Below, in pieces: positions 1 to 7,771 of a stretch of 64,000 nt of DNA (positions are counted from its first letter, which is position 1; every line of letters starts with the position of its first letter). The notes beneath the pieces are model-generated. The model was not told the origin of the DNA and ran no database searches. It saw nothing but the letters and a program-made list of their open reading frames with translations. Origin of the DNA: DASWLF01 sp963768765 (GTDB lineage: Bacteria; Desulfobacterota; Desulfobaccia; Desulfobaccales; 0-14-0-80-60-11); contig CAVYJK010000024.1 of the NCBI GenBank assembly GCA_963768765.1, forward strand, positions 62,001-126,000. The letters run 5' to 3'. Position numbers and translations under genes: made by a program.

Positions 1-2
1 TG

Positions 3-785
3 ACGGCCGAGGCCCTGGGCTATCTGGCCCGGATGGCCGGGGGCGACGCCCGCCGGGCCCTGAACGCCCTGGAGCTGGCGGTGCTCAGCACTGAGCCCGG
101 GGCGGACGGCGTCATTCGGGTGGACCTGGAGGCGGCCCGGGAGTGCATGCCCCGCCGGGATCTGATCTACGACCGGGCCGGCGACGCCCATTACGACACC
201 CTGTCGGCGTTCATCAAGAGCATCCGGGGCTCGGACGTGGACGCCGGCCTCTACTGGCTGGCCCGCATGGTGGAGGCGGGGGAGGACCCCCGGTTGATCA
301 TGCGGCGGCTGCTCATCCTGGCGTCCGAAGACGTGGGGCTGGCAGACCCCCAGGCCCTGGTGCAGGCGGCCGCGGCGGCGGAGGCCCTCAACTGGGTGGG
401 GCTGCCGGAAGCGGTCTACCACCTGGCCCAGGCCACCATTTATCTGGCCCTGGCCCCCAAAAGCAACTCCACCCAGGCCTACTTTCGGGCCAAGGCGGCG
501 CTGGCGGCGCCAGGGGCCACCGGGGTGCCCACCCCCCTGAAGGACGCCCACCGGGACCGGAGAGCCCTGGGCCACGGCCAGGACTACCTTTATCCCCACG
601 ATTACCCCGGCCACTGGGTGGAGCAGGAGTACCTGCCCGAGGAACTGGCCGGAGAGCGCTTTTACGAGCCGGGGACCGAAGGGGAGGAGCCGGAGCTGGC
701 GGCCCGCTGGCGGGCCTTGAGAAAGCAAGGGAGAGAACCGGACGGCGGCGGCCCCGGCCCGGAAGGGGAAGGGGACGGCCTCTGA
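3..785 (+). CDS. rarA: RarA/MgsA-type AAA+ recombination factor, C-terminal part
   Basis: The reading frame is open from the window edge, so the start and the Walker-type ATPase core lie outside. What remains, about 260 residues, matches the clamp-loader-like lid and the tetramerisation domain of RarA, a AAA+ protein that acts at stalled replication forks. Diagnostic stretches are GGDARRALNALE at the start, the FIKSIRGSDVDAGLYWLARM helix pair, RRLLILASEDVGLADP, and the C-terminal DYLYPHDYPGHWVEQEYLP. The first in-frame ATG, at 33, is internal and not the start. The last 25 residues are a Gly/Pro-rich tail of low complexity. The family assignment is by recognition of conserved blocks and is strong. 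Confidence 0.93.
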   Translation, partial: TAEALGYLARMAGGDARRALNALELAVLSTEPGADGVIRVDLEAARECMPRRDLIYDRAGDAHYDTLSAFIKSIRGSDVDAGLYWLARMVEAGEDPRLIMRRLLILASEDVGLADPQALVQAAAAAEALNWVGLPEAVYHLAQATIYLALAPKSNSTQAYFRAKAALAAPGATGVPTPLKDAHRDRRALGHGQDYLYPHDYPGHWVEQEYLPEELAGERFYEPGTEGEEPELAARWRALRKQGREPDGGGPGPEGEGDGL

Positions 786-1111
786 GAGGGGGTTGAAAAG
801 TGATTTTAGGGTGGGGCCGCAGGACAAAAGCCCCCGCCCTCCCCTAAAGGTCGCGGTGCGGGGCGCGCTGCCGGTGGCCGGGGAAATTATCCATAGACAG
901 AAAACCCCTTTAGGGTTAAAATATACATTCACCGGCATCCCAGACAAACCAGCTTTGGGGCCAGCATTTGCATTGAGAAAAACCAGAGACCGGGAATGGG
1001 GCGCAACTGGACAGCAGGGGGAAGAGTGCTTATCGTTTAATCAAACGAGTTTTTAACTAAACCAGCAACTGGGCAATCTTGGGGGGAGCACCTTTAAAGG
1101 AGGTGCTGACC
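786..1111. other. Intergenic stretch without a supported gene
   Basis: This gap separates rarA from the receiver protein. A TTG-initiated open frame at 793-1056 (87 codons) shows no recognisable motif and no proper ribosome-binding site, so I do not call it. The sequence near 887 (TTATCCATA) is one mismatch from a DnaA box but stands alone. The segment 1020-1080 is AT-richer and probably carries the promoter for the next gene, but no clear -35/-10 pair was found. Confidence 0.5.
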
Positions 1112-1477
1112 ATGTCGCGAATCATCGTGGCCGACAGCGAACCCCACATTAGGCAGCTATGCCGGGAAGAGTTGCAGGATGAGGGCTACGAGGTGCGGGT
1201 TGCCGGAAAGGGCAAAGAAGTGGTGCGCCTGGTGGACTCCTTCAAACCTGACGTGGTCATTCTCGAAATGCTCCTGCCCGATATCTCCGGGTTGGAAACC
1301 GGGATGATGGTCAAGGGCACCAAAAAGGACACCCGTATAATCTTTTACTCCCATTGCCTCCCTCCCCGGGACCTCTCCAGTTGGGGAGCCGATGATTTTG
1401 TGATAAAGTCACCTGACCTGGATCGCCTGAAAGCGGTGGTGCGCCGCCTGTTGCCCACCCGGGGCAATTCCTGCTGA
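1112..1477 (+). CDS. Stand-alone receiver-domain protein with Glu at the phosphorylation position
   Basis: This is a 121-residue single-domain CheY-like receiver without an output domain. The start ATG at 1112 is chosen because a strong AAAGGAGGT lies at 1096-1104; the longer frame from 1079 lacks one. Receiver landmarks are visible: VADSEP at residues 6-11, PDVVILEMLLPD at 46-57, Ser80 and Lys99 followed by SPDLDRL. The residue that should be the phospho-accepting Asp is Glu52 (codon GAA), and the second acidic residue of the metal pocket is Ser9. In other receivers Asp-to-Glu can mimic phosphorylation, so this may be a constitutively on or phosphorylation-independent partner-binding domain. 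No histidine kinase is adjacent. Confidence 0.85.
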   Translation: MSRIIVADSEPHIRQLCREELQDEGYEVRVAGKGKEVVRLVDSFKPDVVILEMLLPDISGLETGMMVKGTKKDTRIIFYSHCLPPRDLSSWGADDFVIKSPDLDRLKAVVRRLLPTRGNSC

Positions 1478-1747
1478 GGTTGGTGGTTAGTCCGGTTCGC
1501 CTTAATTAATTGCAGCCCATTGTTTCGGATCCCAGTTCCCAACCGCCGCTTGTAAAGGGTGATTTTTTGTTTGCCGCCGGCCCTCCGGTCTCCGGCCAGG
1601 CGGTAATTTTAGAAGCTATTTCAAGACCGAATCTTCCGGTCATCCGGAGGGAAGGTAAGGATCGCAACTTGCTGAAAAGACCGGTGTTTCACTTAATTGG
1701 CGGTGAAACAGCCTGCAAGCAATGGGCCCTTTACACCGGAGGTTGAT

Positions 1748-2047
1748 GTGGCTATCATGGAAATCAGCGTGGTGCCGCTGGGTTTGGGTAACCCCAGCGT
1801 GGGAGACTACGTCGCCGCAGTAGTCAGGTACCTGGAGAAAGAAGGCATCCCCCACGAGCTCACGGACATGGGGACCGTGATTCACGGCCACGCCGCCCGG
1901 CTGCTCAAGGTGGCCCAGGTGCTGCACGAGCTGCCCTTCGACAAGGGGGTGCAGCGGGTCATGACCCATATCACCATTGACGATCGCCGTGACAAAGAGG
2001 TTCATCTGGGCGACAAAGTTAGAGCGGTAAAAGCGCGTCTCAAGTAA
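1748..2047 (+). CDS. MTH1187 family thiamine-binding protein
   Basis: This protein of about 99 residues belongs to the MTH1187/YkoF-like small ferredoxin-fold family, whose members bind thiamine and form tetramers. Recognisable blocks are MEISVVPLGLGNPSVGDYVA at the N-terminus, HELTDMGTVIHG in the middle and RVMTHITIDDRRDK near the end. GTG at 1748 is taken as start because GGAGG at 1738-1742 sits 5 nt upstream; ATG at 1757 is an alternative. It ends 5 nt before dnaJ, so the two are probably cotranscribed. Thiamine binding is known for the family; the role here is inferred. thiC occurs 12 kb downstream. Confidence 0.88.
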   Translation: MAIMEISVVPLGLGNPSVGDYVAAVVRYLEKEGIPHELTDMGTVIHGHAARLLKVAQVLHELPFDKGVQRVMTHITIDDRRDKEVHLGDKVRAVKARLK

Positions 2048-2052
2048 CTACT

Positions 2053-3213
2053 ATGCCCAACAACAAAAAGGATTATTATCGCATTTTAGGGGTGTCCCGG
2101 AACGCCGGCATCGATGAAATCAAGAAGTCTTACCGCCAGGTAGCCTTAAAGTACCATCCGGACCGCAATCCCGGGAACAAGGAGGCGGAGGAGCGGTTCA
2201 AGGAGGCGGCCGAAGCCTACGAGGTCCTCCACGATCCGGAGAAGCGCCGCCTCTACGATCTTTACGGCCACGAGGGGTTGTCTTCCACCGGCTTCACCGG
2301 GTTCCGGGATTTTTCCGACATCTTCCGTTCCTTCAGCGACATCTTTGAGGATGTCTTCGGCTTCGGGAGCTTCGGAGGTTTCGGCGGCGCCGGCGGCCCT
2401 CACCCCCAACAGGGCAGCGATTTGCGCTATGACCTGACCCTGGATTTCCTCGACGCCGCCCTGGGCACCGAGGTGACGGTGGAAGTGCCGCGGGTGGCAA
2501 ACTGCCACACCTGCGGCGGCACCGGGGCCAAGCCCGGAACCAGGAGAATTTCCTGCCCCCAGTGCGGCGGCCGGGGAGTAGTGTCCCGGAGCCACGGCAT
2601 CTTCCAGATCACCACCACCTGCCCCCGCTGCCAGGGGCTGAAAGAGTTTTACGCCGAGGCCTGCCCCACCTGTAACGGCGAAGGGCGCCTGCGGGAGAAG
2701 AAAAAGCTCAAGGTCAAGATCCCCCCCGGCATGGACAGCGGCACCCACCTGGTCATGGCGGGGGAAGGCAACGGCGGGGCGTACGGCGGCCCTCCCGGGG
2801 ACCTGTACATCGTCCTGCACGTCAGGCCCCACGAGCTGTTTCGCCGGGAGGGCTACGACCTGCACCTGCAGGTGCCGGTCTCCTTCGTGCAGGCGGCCCT
2901 GGGGATCCGGCTCACCATCCCCACCCTGAAGGAGCCCAAGGAGTTGGTCGTCCCGCCCGGGACCCAGCCCGGCGAGGTCATCCGGCTGAAGGGCGAAGGC
3001 GTGCCGTATCCCAAAGGCAACCGCCGGGGCGATTTGCTGGTGGAGGTGAAGGTCGCCATCCCCCGCAGCCTCAATCCGCGGCAGCAGCACCTGCTGCAGG
3101 AGCTGGCCAAAGAGGAGCCCGAGCCCCACGCCCAGGCCGCGGGCCATCCGGAAGAGGAAGGCCTTCTCAAGAAGCTGTGGCATTCCTGGAAAAAATCTGA
3201 AGAAAAGCACTAG
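2053..3213 (+). CDS. dnaJ: Chaperone protein DnaJ
   Basis: This is a type I Hsp40 co-chaperone of 386 residues that stimulates DnaK ATPase and delivers clients. The J domain (about 5-70) contains the HPD motif in KYHPDRNP. It is followed by a Gly/Phe-rich linker (about 75-118, with FGFGSFGGFGG), then four zinc-binding CxxC repeats (CHTCGGTG, CPQCGGRG, CPRCQGLK, CPTCNGEG, about residues 150-215), then the C-terminal peptide-binding domains. The third repeat lacks the usual final glycine. The TAG stop codon at 3211-3213 lies inside the terminal inverted repeat of the mobile-looking element that starts at 3210, so the original C-terminus may have been slightly different. No grpE or dnaK is next to it. 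Confidence 0.95.
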   Translation: MPNNKKDYYRILGVSRNAGIDEIKKSYRQVALKYHPDRNPGNKEAEERFKEAAEAYEVLHDPEKRRLYDLYGHEGLSSTGFTGFRDFSDIFRSFSDIFEDVFGFGSFGGFGGAGGPHPQQGSDLRYDLTLDFLDAALGTEVTVEVPRVANCHTCGGTGAKPGTRRISCPQCGGRGVVSRSHGIFQITTTCPRCQGLKEFYAEACPTCNGEGRLREKKKLKVKIPPGMDSGTHLVMAGEGNGGAYGGPPGDLYIVLHVRPHELFRREGYDLHLQVPVSFVQAALGIRLTIPTLKEPKELVVPPGTQPGEVIRLKGEGVPYPKGNRRGDLLVEVKVAIPRSLNPRQQHLLQELAKEEPEPHAQAAGHPEEEGLLKKLWHSWKKSEEKH

Positions 3214-3397
3214 TGGTGTGTTTCAAATTTAGGTTCCATTAGCATTTTTATAAATCACCTTGCTTGGCAAGGGGGTCAAGGGCGGGGAAAGCACGCCCCT
3301 GCAATACTACAGGGTTTATTGTAGGGGTGAGGTTCCCTCGCCCCATATCCGATTTACTTGAAATGTAATGCCAGTTAATTACGAAACACACCACTAG
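3210..3397. mobile_element. 188-bp MITE-like element, copy 1
   Basis: The ends are perfect 15-bp terminal inverted repeats: CTAGTGGTGTGTTTC at 3210-3224 and GAAACACACCACTAG at 3383-3397. The interior has no coding capacity and carries a smaller palindrome built on GTAGGGGTGAGG / CCTCGCCCC. Nearly the same 188 bp recurs in reverse orientation at 43458-43645, and a diverged copy lies at 59465-59652. The outermost CTAG (or inner TA) could be a duplicated target, as in IS5-group or IS630-type transposition; the parent transposase is not in this window. Confidence 0.8.
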
Positions 3398-3498
3398 GAC
3401 GCCGCCTGGTCCCCCCGGCAGCCCCTGGCTGGCCAGGGAGTCTTTTCGGCTCGGCGACCAGCCGGTCCCCCGGATCCGACTCGAGAACCCGTGGCGCG

Positions 3499-4021
3499 AT
3501 GACCAAGAAAGTCCTCTTTTTTTCGCGGTACCTGATATTTTTTGCCGGAGGCCTGCTTCTCGTTTTTGAGGCTATTTACCGACATCGACTCATCGATTTC
3601 TACCGGCCGGAACTGCGAGCCTTCAACCTCCAGGCGGACTTGCAGGACCACTCCCGAAAAACTCTGCTGGTCATGGGGGATTCCTTCTCCGCCAGCCTGG
3701 ACACTTGGGTGGGTTTTCTGAAGCGGAAACTGACCTCCTACCGGATCACCGGCGCTGTGATCTCAGGCACCGGGATTTTTGAATCCCTGTATGTGGCCCC
3801 CCGGCGTTTCCGACCTCTTGAACCCGTTGCCCCGGTTCCAGGCTTATGAAGAGCAAGGAAAGCGCAGGTATTATGCCAAGCAAACCGACCGGCCAATCTC
3901 TCTTGGGCGAGTACCTCCGGGAACGGCTGCAAGCGGACGGCCTCGCCCGTTAAAAATGCCGCCACCCTCCATCCCGGGGCGCCGGCTACTACAACCTCCA
4001 TGCGGCCCAAATTATGACATG
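3499..4021 (+). pseudogene. SGNH/GDSL-hydrolase-like gene, decayed
   Basis: The open frame 3499-3849 begins with a membrane segment (about residues 7-27) and then LLVMGDSFSASLDTW, which is SGNH block I with the catalytic Ser in GDS. Similarity continues through SGTGIFESLYVAPRRF and then breaks. Coding-like pieces follow in other frames: GEYLRERLQADGLAR ending in a stop near 3953, then GYYNLHAAQIMT ending at 4021, which resembles the block V region around the catalytic His of such enzymes. The middle of the protein is missing, so this is a true remnant and not a single base error. It is probably related to the cell-surface acyl esterase/transferase genes elsewhere in the window. Confidence 0.65.
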
Positions 4022-4160
4022 ACTCAAGGCCGGGCGCAGCCGCGCCGTGCCGAATCCCTTGCAAAAAATCGCAGGCTTTATCTTGCGCGTTCACAGGCGA
4101 GACGTCTGCGCCACCTGGGTAAGGGGACTTGCTGCAGCCATTGCAAAACCGGTTTTTTCT

Positions 4161-4230
4161 GTCATCCTGAGCGAAGCGAAGGATCTCAAGTTGTTGTAAA
4201 TACGAGATTCTTCGCTACGCTCAGAATGAC
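4161..4230. repeat. Dispersed inverted repeat (GTCATCCTGAGC type)
   Basis: The arms GTCATCCTGAGCGAAGCGAA and its near complement ending CGCTCAGAATGAC enclose a short AT-rich loop, so the transcript could fold into a long hairpin. A second, more diverged copy is at 7223-7292. This motif is common as a dispersed intergenic repeat in many bacteria; its function is unknown. Confidence 0.75.
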
Positions 4231-4366
4231 ATTTCAAGGGGAATCAGGGGGTTGGCAATAGGTTCCATCAAACAATTGCCGTTAGCCGCAGGATTTATAT
4301 TGACAAGCAACGGGTCCTTGAGTAATTATTCACAATCAGACCGCTCTGAGCGGAAAAGGTTGAGAT

Positions 4367-6073
4367 ATGGCCATTGACTTGAACATCCTGATCGGCGGGG
4401 CCGCCGGCCAGGGGGTGCACGCCATCACCCTGCCCCTGGCCAAGACCCTGGTGCGCCAGGGCTGCCACGTCCTGTTTGTCATGGACTACCAGTCCCGCAT
4501 CCGGGGCGGCCACCTGTGCAACCGCATCCGGGTGGCGGACCGGCCCCTCATGGCCTCCCGGGAGGGGGTGGACCTGCTGGTGGCCCTGGATCAGGAGACC
4601 GTCTCCCTGCACCGGAAAGAACTGGCGCCGGACGGCGTCATCATTTACGACTCTTCCCGGGTGAAGGAGGTGCCCCCGGGGGTGCGCCGCCTGGCCCTGG
4701 ACCCGGAGGCGCTGCTCCCGGGGCAGCAAGCCGCGGAGATTGCCATCAACGCCGGGGCTTGCGGGGCCCTGCTGGGACTCCTCAAGGTGCCGCTGGAGCC
4801 GATGATGGCGCTCCTCCTGGAGGCCTTCGCGGCCAAGGGGAAAGAGGTGGTGGGCTGGAACCACAAGGCGGCCGCGGCGGGTTACCGTCAGGCCGCGGCC
4901 CTGGGCCCCAGCCATTCCCTGGCGGAGGTTGCCCGGCCGGAGAACCCCCGGCTCCTCATCAACGGCCACGAAGCGGTGGCCCTGGGGGCCCTGGCCGCGG
5001 GGTTGCAGTTTTTGAGCGGCTACCCCATGACCCCCTGGAGCAGCGTGCTCAATGCGGTGGGCAGCCGGGCCGCCCAATGGGGGGTGGTGGTGGAGCAGGC
5101 GGAAGACGAGATCGCGGCCATGAACCTGGCCGTGGGCGCTTCCTACGCCGGGGTCCGGGCCATGACCGGCAGCTCCGGGGGCGGCTTCGCCCTGATGGTG
5201 GAGACCCTGGGCCTGGCCGCCTGCACCGAGACCCCCCTGGTCATCGTGGAGGCCATGCGGCCCGGGCCCAGCACCGGGCTCCCCACCCGCACCGCGCAGG
5301 GGGACTTGAGTTTCGTGCTGGCCGCCGGCCAGGACGACTCGCCCCGGGCGGTGCTGGCGCCGGGCACCCCGGCCCAGGGCTTCGCCCTCACGACCAAGGC
5401 CTTCAACCTGGCGGACCGCTACCAACTGCCGGTCTTTATCCTGACGGACCAGTATTTCGCCGACACCTCCTTCACCCTTGAGACCAGGGACTTTCCGGCG
5501 GAGGTGGAGATGGACCGGGCCCTGGAATTGGGGCCGGCGGCAGGCGTCTATGAGCGCTACGCCCTTACGGCAAGCGGCGTCTCGCCCCGGCGCCTGCCGG
5601 GGTTCGGGCCGGTGGTGGTGGCCGACTCCGACGAGCACACCCCGGACGGCCACCTCACCGAGGACCTGACCGTGCGGGTGCAGATGCACGACAAGCGCCT
5701 GAGGAAGCTAAAGGGTCTGGTCCAGGAGCTTAGCGGCATCACGACCGCCGGGGCCGGGGACGCCCCCCTGGCCCTGGTCTGCTGGGGCTCCAGCTTGGGG
5801 CCGGTGACGGAGGCGGTGGCCCGCCTCAACCAGAATGGGACCCCGGCCCGCCTGGTGCACCTGAGCGAGTTGTGGCCCTTCCCCCGGGAAGCGGTGACGG
5901 CAGCCCTGGGGCGGCCCCAAAAGCTGGTGATGGTGGAGATGAACGCCACCGGCCAGCTGGGCCGACTGCTGCGCCAGGAGACCGGGAGGGCGGCGGACCA
6001 CCTGGTCCTCAAGTATGACGGGGCCCCCTTGTCCCCCGAATATATCCTGCGGAATCTCTCCGGCGTGGCCTGA
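4367..6073 (+). CDS. korA: 2-oxoacid:acceptor oxidoreductase, fused gamma-alpha subunit
   Basis: This 568-residue cytoplasmic subunit of a thiamine-diphosphate and ferredoxin-dependent 2-oxoacid oxidoreductase oxidatively decarboxylates a 2-oxoacid (2-oxoglutarate, pyruvate or branched-chain) to its acyl-CoA. The gamma domain (about 1-185) opens with IGGAAGQGVHAITLPLAK and contains MDYQSRIRGGHLCNRIR. The alpha domain starts near 195 with NGHEAVALGALAAGLQF and the SGYPMTPWSS motif, then VVVEQAEDEIAAMN and MTGSSGGGFALM. The two-subunit gamma-alpha plus beta form is typical of anaerobes. It is followed 8 nt later by the beta subunit. Substrate cannot be read from sequence. No ferredoxin-like delta subunit is adjacent. 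Confidence 0.93.
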   Translation: MAIDLNILIGGAAGQGVHAITLPLAKTLVRQGCHVLFVMDYQSRIRGGHLCNRIRVADRPLMASREGVDLLVALDQETVSLHRKELAPDGVIIYDSSRVKEVPPGVRRLALDPEALLPGQQAAEIAINAGACGALLGLLKVPLEPMMALLLEAFAAKGKEVVGWNHKAAAAGYRQAAALGPSHSLAEVARPENPRLLINGHEAVALGALAAGLQFLSGYPMTPWSSVLNAVGSRAAQWGVVVEQAEDEIAAMNLAVGASYAGVRAMTGSSGGGFALMVETLGLAACTETPLVIVEAMRPGPSTGLPTRTAQGDLSFVLAAGQDDSPRAVLAPGTPAQGFALTTKAFNLADRYQLPVFILTDQYFADTSFTLETRDFPAEVEMDRALELGPAAGVYERYALTASGVSPRRLPGFGPVVVADSDEHTPDGHLTEDLTVRVQMHDKRLRKLKGLVQELSGITTAGAGDAPLALVCWGSSLGPVTEAVARLNQNGTPARLVHLSELWPFPREAVTAALGRPQKLVMVEMNATGQLGRLLRQETGRAADHLVLKYDGAPLSPEYILRNLSGVA

Positions 6074-6081
6074 GGGAGGGA

Positions 6082-6939
6082 ATGATGCTGCCACTGGACC
6101 TGTACCAAGGTATCGAGTCGGCCTGGTGCCCGGGCTGCGGCAACTTCCCCATGCTCAAGGCCTTCAAGCAGGCCCTGGCGGAGCTGGAAATCCGGCCCGA
6201 AGAGCTCCTGGTGGTCTCGGGCATCGGCCAATCGGGCAAGTTTCCGCACTACTTGAAGTGCAACACCTTCAACGGCATCCACGGCCGCACCCTGCCGGTG
6301 GCCACCGGGGCCCGGCTGGCCAACCATGAGCTGAAGGTGGTGGCCGCAGCCGGGGACGGGGACTGCTACGGGGAAGGCGGCAACCACTTGCTGGCGGCGC
6401 TGCGCCGGAACCCGGACCTCACCCTGGTGGTGCACAACAACCAGGTCTACGCCCTGACCAAGGGCCAGGCCTCCCCCACCAGCGACCTGGGTTACAAGAC
6501 CCTGCTGCAGCCCCAAGGGGTGTACTACCCGCCGCTCCACGCCCTGGCCATCGCGGTGGCCCAGGAGTGCTCCTGGGTGGGCCGGGGCTTCGCCGGGGAA
6601 CTCGAGCACCTCACCGGCCTGTACAAGCAGGCCCTGACCCACCGTGGCTTCGCGCTTCTTGAGGTGCTGCAGCCGTGCGTCTCATTTAATAAAGTAAATA
6701 CCTTCCAGTGGTATAAGCAAAGGGTCTACCACGTGGAAGGGGAGCCGGATTACGATCCGGAGAACGAAATCTGGGCGTATCAGAAGGCCAAGGAATGGGG
6801 GGAGCGGATTCCCATCGGCGTGATCTACCGCCGGCCGCGGTCCTTGCTGGAGGAATGCCACCCGGCCTTGCAGGCCGGCCCCCTGGTCCGCCAAAAACCG
6901 GAGCGGCCCATCCACCGGCTCCTGGCGGAGTTCTATTAG
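6082..6939 (+). CDS. korB: 2-oxoacid:ferredoxin oxidoreductase, beta (TPP-binding) subunit
   Basis: This 285-residue partner of the preceding gamma-alpha subunit carries the thiamine diphosphate site and the proximal iron-sulfur cluster. WCPGCGNFPML near residue 15 supplies the first cysteine pair, and GDGDCYGEGGNHLL is the TPP/Mg motif, followed by LVVHNNQVYALTKGQASPTS. QPCVSFNKVNTFQWYKQRVY near residue 210 gives a further conserved Cys. A GGGAGGG-type ribosome-binding site lies in the 8-nt spacer after korA, indicating translational coupling. Neighbourhood and domain content agree; only the preferred 2-oxoacid is uncertain. Confidence 0.93.
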   Translation: MMLPLDLYQGIESAWCPGCGNFPMLKAFKQALAELEIRPEELLVVSGIGQSGKFPHYLKCNTFNGIHGRTLPVATGARLANHELKVVAAAGDGDCYGEGGNHLLAALRRNPDLTLVVHNNQVYALTKGQASPTSDLGYKTLLQPQGVYYPPLHALAIAVAQECSWVGRGFAGELEHLTGLYKQALTHRGFALLEVLQPCVSFNKVNTFQWYKQRVYHVEGEPDYDPENEIWAYQKAKEWGERIPIGVIYRRPRSLLEECHPALQAGPLVRQKPERPIHRLLAEFY

Positions 6940-7042
6940 CAGATTGTCCCCCCAAAATGGGGGAAAATGGGGAGGCGGAAACCTCCTGGTTCTTGAAACG
7001 GGAAACCGCATCTTTCCATAGCTGGTTCGAGAGGAGACCAAC

Positions 7043-7210
7043 ATGGTGGCTGACAAAGAACTGCGTTCCTGGGACATCGTCCGGGAACCCAACCGCATCC
7101 TGCTGGAAGAAGACTACGGCTCCCGCATGGAGCTCTTGATCTACCTGCTTACCTGGGCGGTGGAGATCGGGCTCTGTTTCGTCTTCGCCATCTCCTACCT
7201 CAGGGGCTAG
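7043..7210 (+). CDS. Small single-pass membrane protein downstream of korAB
   Basis: This 55-codon frame starts at ATG 7043 with GAGGAGA 5 nt upstream of the start. The protein reads MVADKELRSWDIVREPNRIL, then an acidic stretch LLEEDYGSRMELL and one hydrophobic segment (about residues 32-52, ending CFVFAISYLRG). The codon usage matches the GC-rich neighbours. It lies 103 nt after korB and just before a dispersed repeat, so it may be the last gene of the korAB unit. I do not recognise the family. A role as a small membrane anchor or regulator of the oxidoreductase is a guess from position only. Confidence 0.55.
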   Translation: MVADKELRSWDIVREPNRILLEEDYGSRMELLIYLLTWAVEIGLCFVFAISYLRG

Positions 7211-7771
7211 TGGGTTATTGGGGTCACCCGGAACGGAGTGAATGGTCTCAATTATTTGAGATAATGAGATTCTTCGCTCCGCTCGGAATGACGGATAAGA
7301 AGTATGGCCAATTTTTGCTACAGGCGTCCGGGCAGCGCGGGAAGATACTTTCTGGCAGAGCCCGGTCTGATTCAGGCTTTTAAAGGTATTCGGGGCGTTG
7401 CCGAATTACCCCTGGAGGGTGGGGGCCACGTTTTCCATAACCCGGCCAATATGGGTTGCATTTTGCAACAGGCATAGCCTGGCAGCTAAGGGCACCTGGT
7501 TTAAGGAACCACGGGCGGGGTTTTGTGAAAGTTGGCATAAAAAAATCTTGATTAATAATTGAAATAAACCTTGACTGGGCTTAAAATATAGGGTGAGAAG
7601 GATTTTAGGCTTATTTTCTCTGGCGGCGCCGCTAAAGACAGGCGGTGTTCGACAGTTAGTAGGCGCGGGGCAGGAACCCACCATACCTGGGGGTTACCAC
7701 AGGCACTGGCGTAGCTGGATTCGCAGAGCCTAGGAGCCGATGGGAAAGGCTCAGGGAGGTGTGGGACGACC
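7211..7771. other. Intergenic region with an inverted repeat, no supported gene
   Basis: A GTCACCCGGAAC...GTTCC-like dispersed hairpin of the same kind as at 4161 occupies 7223-7292. The remainder, 7293-7771, becomes AT-rich around 7530-7600 and probably contains the promoter of the U32 gene, but no convincing -35/-10 pair was found. Open frames on both strands here have no motif and no ribosome-binding site. Confidence 0.55.

Noticed and set aside
793..1056. 87-codon frame after rarA
   Set aside because: TTG start, no ribosome-binding site, no motif; looks like random coding in a gap.
1510..1746. 78-codon frame between the receiver gene and the thiamine-binding gene
   Set aside because: Starts at TTG and has no motif or coding bias; overlaps the ribosome-binding site of the next gene.
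4295..5689. Long minus-strand frame over korA
   Set aside because: Shadow of korA caused by high GC; no motif and Gly/His/Arg-rich nonsense. Many similar long opposite frames (26055-27500, 34456-35718, 45798-47279, 60178-61605) were rejected for the same reason.
7540..7600. Sigma-54 or sigma-70 promoter for the U32 gene
   Set aside because: TTGGCA and TTGACT occur but spacing to any -12 or -10 match is wrong.
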